NCBI RefSeq assembly: GCF_050847355.1
Contig: NZ_CP193755.1
Span: 1,922,001-1,986,000, forward strand
Direction: 5' to 3'
DNA: 64,000 bases
From: Limimaricola sp027213785
GTDB taxonomy: Bacteria; Pseudomonadota; Alphaproteobacteria; Rhodobacterales; Rhodobacteraceae
Part shown: positions 58,350 through 64,000 of the stretch, in pieces
Layout of the letters: every line of letters begins with the position of its first letter
Position numbering within the stretch: the first letter of the stretch is position 1
Translations under genes and position numbers: made by a program
Notes under the pieces: generated by a model
The model's input: the letters and a program-made list of their open reading frames with translations, nothing else
Told to the model about the DNA's origin: nothing
The model's database searches: none

Positions 58350-59324
58350 TCAGACGATCAGCTCCTCCAGAGGCCGCCGTGCCCGCTGATCGGGATGCGT
58401 CCCGGGCGGGCCGAAACGGATCACCTGCATCAGCCGCCGCTCCGGATCGATTCCGACATGCCGCGCCACCTCCTCCCGCGCGTCGTGGCGCGAGGTCAGC
58501 ACCCCCATCGGCCAGCCCGCGAGGCCCAGCTTCGAGGCTTCGAGCAGCAATCGCAGATAGGCGCGGCCCGCGGTCACCGGACTGTCGGCGACGGGCCGAT
58601 GGAACAGCGCGATCACCGCGCTGCTGCGGATCTGCATGGTCTCGCCCACCAGCCGGTCGGTCAGTCCAAGCATGTCCGCCGGGCGCCACAACGGGCCCAG
58701 CACCAGCCGTGCCTCGGCCGCGGCGCGCGGGCTCAGCCGCAGCGTCGCCCGGTCGAGCCCGTCATGGCGCTTGCGCGGGTGGCGCGGGCTCAGCCGCAGC
58801 CACGACAGCAGCTCGCGCCGCGCCGCGCCGTCGCGCAGATGCGCCATCGCCGCCCGGTCATGCAGATCGGCCAGCCAGTCGCGACGTCCCGCGTCGGTGA
58901 CGAGGATTGCATCGCGGCGGGTCCAGCCATAGAGATCCACCGGCCCCGGCTCGTAGGGCCCCCGATCGCTGAAGCGCAGCGGCAGCTGCCGCCCCAGCGG
59001 GTCCGGGTCGGTCTGCGCCTCGAGCGTGATCCGCGCCGCCAGCCGCAGCCCCGGCATCGTCTCCCGGTCGTCCTGGCCCCAGAGGTCGGTAAAGCCCGCC
59101 CCCATGCGCCGCGCCGAGAGCGCGAGGATCGTGGCCTCCGCCGCCGCGCCGCAGGCGAGGCCGGCGGCAATGCCATGCGGGTCGGAGACGGGCAGCGTCG
59201 CGGCGGGGTCGCAACCGATCAGGATCGTGTCGCCCTTGCGGCGCCAGCGCGCGGGCTGCGTGTTGAGAGCGGAAGGAGCGCTGCGCGCTTCCTCCACGAT
59301 CTCTCGAAACTGTTCGGTCTGCAT
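58350..59324 (-). CDS. Acg-like nitroreductase-family protein
   Basis: A 324-residue protein with a split nitroreductase layout. The FMN-binding start is SAPSALNTQPARWRRKGD and the second half repeats the fold (LVGETMQIRSSAVIALFHRP, GRAYLRLLLEASKLGLAGWP). It resembles the Acg/Rv-type group, in which one chain holds two nitroreductase halves and may store rather than turn over flavin. The substrate is unknown. GGGAG six bases before the ATG at 59324 supports the start. It is convergent with the EEP gene, 4 bp apart. Confidence 0.78.
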   Translation of the reverse strand: MQTEQFREIVEEARSAPSALNTQPARWRRKGDTILIGCDPAATLPVSDPHGIAAGLACGAAAEATILALSARRMGAGFTDLWGQDDRETMPGLRLAARITLEAQTDPDPLGRQLPLRFSDRGPYEPGPVDLYGWTRRDAILVTDAGRRDWLADLHDRAAMAHLRDGAARRELLSWLRLSPRHPRKRHDGLDRATLRLSPRAAAEARLVLGPLWRPADMLGLTDRLVGETMQIRSSAVIALFHRPVADSPVTAGRAYLRLLLEASKLGLAGWPMGVLTSRHDAREEVARHVGIDPERRLMQVIRFGPPGTHPDQRARRPLEELIV

Positions 59325-59470
59325 CTGCCGCTCCCTCGGGCGACGCGCCCGGCTGGCCAGACCCTAGCGGCCGCTGCCGCGACGGCAAGCCGTTCGGGAG
59401 CGAGCGTGGCGCAAACCACGCAGCGCGTGCGAGGTTCGATATGCAGAGGTCCGGCTCAGCGGCAGAAATG

Positions 59471-59502
59471 AAAATCCGGCCGCCCCTTGCGGGACGGCCG
59501 GA
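59471..59502 (-). terminator. Rho-independent terminator after xylG
   Basis: The stem TCCGGCCG / CGGCCGGA extends through a mismatch into CCC / GGG around a TTGC loop. On the minus strand it is followed by TTTTCATTT, a T-rich tail. It lies 23 bp past the xylG stop and is the best intrinsic terminator in the window. Confidence 0.85.
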
Positions 59503-59525
59503 ACATCGCTGCGTCCCGCCCGGCT

Positions 59526-60332
59526 TCAGGCGGCGTCGCGCTTGGGATTCTTGCCCATGATGATCATCGACAGGATATCGTCCTCGGTCACGTCCTCGAC
59601 CCGCTCGGTGCCGACCAGCTGGCCGTTCTTCATCACCGAGACCCGGTCGCACAGCTCCATCATCTCGCGGGTGTCGTGGCTGATCAGGAAGATGCCCAGA
59701 CCCTGCGCCTTCAACTCCTTGATCAGGTCCGCGACCATCGCCGTCTCGTGCACGCCGAGCGCCGCGGTCGGCTCGTCCATGATCAGGATCCTGGCGTTGA
59801 AATACACCGCGCGGGCGATCGCCACCGACTGTCTCTGGCCACCCGACAGCGCCGAAACCGGCTCCGAAAGCTTGCGGAAATTGGGGTTGAGCCGCGCCAT
59901 GATCTTGCGCGTCTCGGCCTCCTGCTTGGCATCGTCGACAAAGCCCATCCTAGTGACGATCTCGCGCCCCAGGAACAGGTTCGAGGCGGCGTCGAGATTG
60001 TCGGCCAGCGCCAGCGTCTGGTAGATCGTCTCGATATTGTAGCGCCGTGCGTCGCGAGGGCTGTGAATCGAGGCCTTCTCGCCGTTGATCCAGATCTCGC
60101 CCGAATCCGCCTTGTAGGCGCCCGAGAGGATCTTGATCAGCGTCGACTTGCCGGCGCCGTTATGACCCAGAAGCCCCACCACCTCGCCCGGGTAGAGATC
60201 GAGCGACACCCCATCGACCGCCTGCACGCCGCCAAAGGCGATGCGGATGTCCTTCAGTTCGACGAGGGGGGTTGCGCCAGAGGCGCGCGGATCGGGTGCG
60301 CCAGAGGCGCGGGGATCGGATTGCTTGTCCAT
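59526..60332 (-). CDS. xylG: Sugar ABC transporter ATPase, xylose type, single domain
   Basis: A 268-residue ATPase of the carbohydrate CUT2 group: Walker A GLLGHNGAGKSTLIKILSGA, signature SALSGGQRQSVAIARAVYF, Walker B ILIMDEP and IFLISHDTREMME. E. coli XylG has two ABC domains (about 510 residues); this chain has only one, as in FrcA-like transporters, so it must work as a homodimer. The N-terminus carries a tandem repeat (DPRASGA twice) from a 24-bp duplication. It starts one base after xylH and ends before an intrinsic terminator. Confidence 0.9.
   Translation of the reverse strand: MDKQSDPRASGAPDPRASGATPLVELKDIRIAFGGVQAVDGVSLDLYPGEVVGLLGHNGAGKSTLIKILSGAYKADSGEIWINGEKASIHSPRDARRYNIETIYQTLALADNLDAASNLFLGREIVTRMGFVDDAKQEAETRKIMARLNPNFRKLSEPVSALSGGQRQSVAIARAVYFNARILIMDEPTAALGVHETAMVADLIKELKAQGLGIFLISHDTREMMELCDRVSVMKNGQLVGTERVEDVTEDDILSMIIMGKNPKRDAA
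60273..60320. repeat. 24-bp tandem duplication in the xylG N-terminus
   Basis: Two adjacent 24-bp units (60273-60296 and 60297-60320) differ at two positions. They encode two copies of an eight-residue stretch with DPRASGA. The insertion keeps the frame and lies before the ABC domain. Confidence 0.8.
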
Positions 60333-60333
60333 G

Positions 60334-61659
60334 TCACTTCCCTCCGACGCGGCGGCGATAGATGATGTCGATCAGCACGGCGGCGACCAGCACGGTGCCG
60401 ACGACCATGTTCTGCAAGGGCGCGTCGACGCCGACCATGGCCATGCCCGATTGCAGCGACTGCATGATCAGCGCGCCAAGAATGGCGCCGTAGATCGTGC
60501 CGATGCCGCCCGACAGCGCCGTGCCGCCGATCACCGCCGCGGCGATGACGCGTAGCTCGTCGAGCGTGCCGATATCGTTGGAATGGTTGGTCAGGCGCGC
60601 CGAGGCGACCACGGCCGAGATGGCGACGAGCGTGCCCATGATCGCGAAGACCTTGACCGTGAGCAGCCGGGTGTTGATGCCCGACAGCTCCGCCGCGTCC
60701 GGATTGCCGCCGGTGGCGAAGATGTAGCGGCCGAGCCGCGTCTTGCGAGCGATCACCGTCATCACCACCGCCACCGCGATCAGCAGCAGCACCGAGTAGG
60801 GAATGCCGTAGGAGGCGGTGAAGCCCTCGGGCATCTCCGCGCCGCGCGCGGCGAAGTCGCGGGCCAGCACCCGGCTCGGGATCTCGTAGGCGTTGAGGAT
60901 GGCGACGAAGCCGAGGATCGCGCCGACGATGATGGCCATGACCACCGCCTCGGCCCAGATCGGCTTGACCCGGAAACCGTGACCGATCTTGTTGTGCCGC
61001 GCCGACCACAGCGCCAGCACCGCGACGACGGCGGCGAGAAGGCCGGCGATCCAGCTCCATTGCGCGCCCAGCGTGCCGTTGATGCCGCCGAAGGCCTGGA
61101 AGGTCTCGTCGAGCGGGCCGATGGTCTGGCCGGAGGTGATGTACCAGCCGACATTGCGCCAGATCAGCAACCCGCCCAGCGTCACGATGAAGGCGGGAAT
61201 GGTGAGGTAACCGACCAGCCAGCCCTGGAACGCGCCGATCACCGCGCCGGTGATCAAGCCCGCGAGGATCGACAGCCATGGCAGCGCCGCGTGACCCAGC
61301 GGCAGGCCCATCATGTCGGGCAGCCAGCGGGTCTGCATCATCGCCATGACGGCGGATGCCGTGGCCAGCAGCGCGCCGACCGAGAGGTCGATGTGGCGGG
61401 TGACGATGATGAACACCATGCCGGTCGCCATGATCGCCACCGAGACGGTCTGGATCGACAGGTTGAAGATGTTGCGCGGGGTCAGGAAGCGGCCATCGGT
61501 CAGCACGTTGAACACGACGCAGACGATGATGAAGGCCCCGACCATGCCCAGCAGGCGCAGGTCGAGTTCCAGCTGGTTCAGGAAGGAGCGCGCGGGCGCC
61601 TTGTCCGCGGGCCGCTGCCCCGAGGGGGCGGCGTTGGGGACGGTATCGGTATCGGACAT
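60334..61659 (-). CDS. xylH: Xylose-type ABC transporter permease
   Basis: A 441-residue CUT2 permease with about ten or more hydrophobic segments. Marks are LTPRNIFNLSIQTVSVAIMA, ATGMVFIIVTRHIDLSVGAL, PAFIVTLGGLLIWRNVGWYI, the ATPase-contact region GRYIFATGGNPDAAELSGIN and VIGGTALSGGIGTIYGAILG. The length, above the 320-330 of RbsC, is that of XylH. AGGAG precedes the ATG at 61659. A strong hairpin lies between xylF and this gene. Confidence 0.94.
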   Translation of the reverse strand: MSDTDTVPNAAPSGQRPADKAPARSFLNQLELDLRLLGMVGAFIIVCVVFNVLTDGRFLTPRNIFNLSIQTVSVAIMATGMVFIIVTRHIDLSVGALLATASAVMAMMQTRWLPDMMGLPLGHAALPWLSILAGLITGAVIGAFQGWLVGYLTIPAFIVTLGGLLIWRNVGWYITSGQTIGPLDETFQAFGGINGTLGAQWSWIAGLLAAVVAVLALWSARHNKIGHGFRVKPIWAEAVVMAIIVGAILGFVAILNAYEIPSRVLARDFAARGAEMPEGFTASYGIPYSVLLLIAVAVVMTVIARKTRLGRYIFATGGNPDAAELSGINTRLLTVKVFAIMGTLVAISAVVASARLTNHSNDIGTLDELRVIAAAVIGGTALSGGIGTIYGAILGALIMQSLQSGMAMVGVDAPLQNMVVGTVLVAAVLIDIIYRRRVGGK

Positions 61660-61720
61660 GTGGGGGCTCCTGGACGGAGAGGCGCGGCGCGGGGGAGCGC
61701 GCGCGGTCATGGGGGCGTGA

Positions 61721-61750
61721 CGCCCCGGCCCGGATCACCGGGCCGGGGCG
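61721..61750 (-). terminator. Intercistronic 13-bp hairpin between xylF and xylH
   Basis: CGCCCCGGCCCGG / CCGGGCCGGGGCG is a perfect 13-bp stem with an ATCA loop, 7 bp past the xylF stop. There is no T-tract, so it probably protects the xylF mRNA end and partly stops transcription, giving more binding protein than permease. Confidence 0.75.
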
Positions 61751-61757
61751 GCGCGTA

Positions 61758-62792
61758 TCACTCGGCGCAGGCGGGAACGTCGCCGGTCACGCCCTGGCAC
61801 AGGGTTTCCTGATCGATCCAGCCGGCATCGACCACCACGTCGAGGTTCTCGATGGTCACCGGGACCGGATCGAGGAACTTGGCCCAGAGCGTGGTGCCCG
61901 CGGGCGAGGTCCACTCCTCGGCACCCTCGATCGCGCTCATCTCGGCGCCACCGGCCAGCTCGATCGCGATCTCGCCGGCCTCGCGGCCCAGCTCGCGGCT
62001 GTCCTTCCAGACCGAGACGGTCTGCGTGCCCTGCGCGACGCGGTTGAGCGCGGCGTGGTCGGCGTCCTGACCCGAGACCGGGATGCCGTCCATGCCCTGC
62101 GCGGTGAGCGCGGCCACGGCGCCGCCGGCGGTGCCGTCATTCGAGGCGACCACGGCGTCGACCTGGTTGTCCTGCGCGGTCAGGATCTGCTCCATGTTGC
62201 GCTGGGCGTTGGCGGGCAGCCAGCCGTCGGTATAGGCCTCGCCGACGATGGTGATGGCGCCGCTGTCGATCGCCTCCTGCAGCACCTCCTGCTGGCCGCC
62301 GCGCAGGAAGTCGGCATTGGGATCGGTGGGCGAGCCCTTGATCATCACGTAGTTGCCCTCGGGCGCGGCCTCGAGCACGGCGCGGGCCTGCATTCGGCCC
62401 ACCTCGACGTTGTCGAAGGTCAGGTAGAAGGCGCGGTCGTCCTCGATCAGCCGGTCATAGGCGATGACCGGGATGCCTTCGTTGAAGGCGGCGTCCACGG
62501 CCGGGCCGATCGCCTGGGTGTCCTGCGCGAGGATGATCAGCGCGTCGACGCCCTGCGCGATCAGGCTCTCGACGTCGGAGAGCTGCTTCGAGGAGGAGGA
62601 CTGCGCATCGGCCGAGACGTATTCGGCGCCTGCGGCTTCGAGCGCGGACTTGATCGCGGCCTCGTCGGTCTTCCAGCGCTCTTCCTGGAAGTTGGACCAG
62701 CTGACGCCCACGGTCATGCCGTGCTGCTCGGCGATCGCGGTCGTGCTGAAGCCGGCCGTCAGGGCGACGGCGGCCAGAATTGCGTTGCGCAT
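61758..62792 (-). CDS. xylF: Xylose ABC transporter substrate-binding protein
   Basis: A 344-residue periplasmic sugar-binding protein with a signal peptide (MRNAILAAVALTAGFSTTAI, cleavage near AIA). It follows E. coli XylF: FQEERWKTDEAAIKSALEAA, VIAYDRLIEDDRAFYLTFDN, GNYVMIKGSPTDPNADFLR, EAYTDGWLPANAQRNMEQIL, VVASNDGTAGGAVAAL and VSGQDADHAALNRVAQGTQT. Ligand-contact Asp and Asn residues of this group are in place. It is the first gene of xylF-xylH-xylG and divergent from a ROK repressor gene. Confidence 0.95.
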   Translation of the reverse strand: MRNAILAAVALTAGFSTTAIAEQHGMTVGVSWSNFQEERWKTDEAAIKSALEAAGAEYVSADAQSSSSKQLSDVESLIAQGVDALIILAQDTQAIGPAVDAAFNEGIPVIAYDRLIEDDRAFYLTFDNVEVGRMQARAVLEAAPEGNYVMIKGSPTDPNADFLRGGQQEVLQEAIDSGAITIVGEAYTDGWLPANAQRNMEQILTAQDNQVDAVVASNDGTAGGAVAALTAQGMDGIPVSGQDADHAALNRVAQGTQTVSVWKDSRELGREAGEIAIELAGGAEMSAIEGAEEWTSPAGTTLWAKFLDPVPVTIENLDVVVDAGWIDQETLCQGVTGDVPACAE

Positions 62793-62884
62793 GGGTATCC
62801 TCCCTAAAACATGTCTCCCGTCCCACCGGGATGCCGATCCCCTCCCAGGGACCGGTTGACCGACACAGTCGCATATTTAGTTCG

Positions 62885-62908
62885 CTTGTCAAAATATATT
62901 TTGCCAAG
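62885..62908. promoter_or_regulatory. ROK (XylR-type) operator candidate in the xylF-xylR gap
   Basis: CTTG-n-CAAAATATATTTTG-n-CAAG is a 24-bp palindrome with a perfect 14-bp AT-rich core. On the minus strand its right arm contains TTGACA, a perfect -35 box pointing to xylF, so a bound repressor would block transcription. It lies 93 bp before xylF and 103 bp before the divergent regulator gene. Confidence 0.7.
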
Positions 62909-63010
62909 AGCTGCCCCGAGACGGTAACAATCGATGGCAGGCGCGCCGCATTTCGAGCAAATCGGGAATATCGGCCGGAGGAGGCCTGCAGATAATTCGG
63001 GGATCGAACT

Positions 63011-64000
63011 ATGATCGACGCACAACCGGCGGAGGCGGACGATACCGTGGCCGAACCGCAACAGGGCGTCGGACCGCTGCTGCCCGGCGCGCAGCGCGAG
63101 GCGCGACCGCTGCGGCAACAGATCCTCGAGCATGTCCGCGCCCATGGGCGCACCGCCCGCGCCGATATCAGCCGTGCCCTCGGCGTCAGCGCCGGGTCGG
63201 TCACCACCCTGACCTCGGAGTTGATCGGCCTCGGCCTGCTGCGCGAGGTCGAGAGCGCCGGCGCGGCCCCAACGACGCGGGGCCGACCCCCGGTGGCGCT
63301 CGAGCTGGTCTCGGAGGGTCGGCTCGTCATCGGCATCAAGATCTCCGACGAGCGCAACACCGCCGTGCTGGTCGATTTCTCCGGCGCCATCCTCGCCGAT
63401 GCCGCGCGGCCGGTCCCGCCGAGCCGCCGCACGCTGGACCAGACCTGCCACGAAATCGATGCGCTGATCGAGGCGGTGCTGGCGCAGGCCGGGCGGCCGC
63501 GAGACGAGCTTCTCGCGGTGGGCGTCGGCCTCTCGGGCATGGTCGACCACGAAAGCGGCACCGTGCTCTGGTCGCCGCATCTGGGCCCGGACATGCCGCT
63601 CGGTCCCGAGGCCAGCCGCCGCTTCGGACTGCCGGTGCTGATCGACAACGACGCCAACATGCTCACCCTCGCCGAGCTGTGGTTCGGCGTCGGGCGGCAG
63701 CGCTCGGACTTCGCCGTGGTCACCATCGAGCACGGCGTCGGCATGGGGCTCGTGATCGACAACCGCCTCTATCGCGGCGAACGCGGCATGGGGCTCGAGA
63801 TGGGCCACACCAAGGTGCAGCTCGACGGCGCGCTGTGCCGCTGCGGCAAACGTGGCTGCCTCGAGGCCTATATCGCCGATTACGCTCTGGCCCGCGAGGC
63901 GGCCACGGCGCTGGGCCGGTCGCCGCAGAGCCCGCAGGTGATGCTCGACGCGCTCTATGCCGAGGCCAAGAGCGGCAACCGGGCCGCCCGGTCGATCTTC
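63011..64000 (+). CDS. xylR: ROK-family xylose repressor (3' end cut by window)
   Basis: The frame is open from the ATG at 63011 to the right edge (330 codons) with no stop, so the gene continues beyond the window; ROK repressors have about 400 residues. An N-terminal winged helix (ILEHVRAHGRTARADISRAL then GVSAGSVTTLTSELIGLGLL) is followed by the ROK sugar-kinase-like fold: GIKISDERNTAVLVDFSGAI, VGVGLSGMVDHESGTVLWSP, VLIDNDANMLTLAELWFG, and the zinc motif CRCGKRGCLEAY at about residues 276-287. It is divergent from xylF, so it is most likely the xylose-responsive repressor of both. Confidence 0.92.
   Translation, partial: MIDAQPAEADDTVAEPQQGVGPLLPGAQREARPLRQQILEHVRAHGRTARADISRALGVSAGSVTTLTSELIGLGLLREVESAGAAPTTRGRPPVALELVSEGRLVIGIKISDERNTAVLVDFSGAILADAARPVPPSRRTLDQTCHEIDALIEAVLAQAGRPRDELLAVGVGLSGMVDHESGTVLWSPHLGPDMPLGPEASRRFGLPVLIDNDANMLTLAELWFGVGRQRSDFAVVTIEHGVGMGLVIDNRLYRGERGMGLEMGHTKVQLDGALCRCGKRGCLEAYIADYALAREAATALGRSPQSPQVMLDALYAEAKSGNRAARSIF

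Noticed and set aside
1..64000. Search for CRISPR, tRNA, rRNA, insertion sequences, phage or conjugation genes
   Set aside because: None was seen by eye. All larger open stretches are explained by metabolic, transport or motility genes.

Overview
The window looks like chromosome of a motile, high-GC alphaproteobacterium of the Rhodobacterales (Roseobacter/Rhodobacter type). The evidence is the FlaF-FlbT-DUF1217 flagellin block, a FlgJ that consists only of the short rod-binding domain, MucR-type regulators beside the motor genes, the carboxynorspermidine route to spermidine, and a TRAP transporter tied to acyl-CoA catabolism. Almost every base is coding. No gap between genes exceeds about 230 bp, and I saw no tRNA, rRNA, insertion sequence, prophage or CRISPR array.

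Positions 1-27023 are a flagellar locus in several opposed operons: fliF (5' cut by the window)-fliH-fliN-fliP-fliG (+); flaF-flbT-DUF1217 and the flagellin gene (-); flgE-flgK-flgL-flgI-cheL/flgJ-flgN with a secreted repeat protein at 13431-15194 (-); flgF-flgG-flgA-flgH-fliL-like (+); motB-unknown-fliK-flgD (-); and motA-small protein-fliJ-like (+). motA and motB are split by two MucR-type regulators and an unknown membrane-anchored protein. fliM, fliI, fliQ, fliR, flhA, flhB, flgB, flgC and fliE are not here and must lie elsewhere.

Positions 27115-29482 hold the two enzymes of the carboxy(nor)spermidine pathway. An MFS carrier follows (29498-30745). At 30934-33782 is an electrophile-defence group: a glyoxalase I-like protein, a NemR-like TetR repressor, a CurA-like reductase and a DJ-1/PfpI protein. 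An aldo/keto reductase and a PhnD-type ABC importer with a double-length permease fill 33840-38044.

Positions 38181-54462 are a continuous minus-strand array of 15 genes. It runs from a TRAP importer through an IclR regulator into a full beta-oxidation set, ending with glutaryl-CoA dehydrogenase and both ETF subunits. The gene content resembles the pimFABCDE dicarboxylate operon plus a glutaryl-CoA branch, so I infer uptake and breakdown of a dicarboxylate such as pimelate. Two strong palindromes lie at its two probable promoters.

Positions 54576-59324 are ordinary accessory genes: a phosphodiesterase, an LLM flavin enzyme, a cardiolipin synthase-like protein, an EEP-family enzyme and a nitroreductase-like protein. 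Positions 59526-64000 are a xylose-type ABC transporter (xylF-xylH-xylG) with a divergent ROK repressor gene that runs off the right edge.
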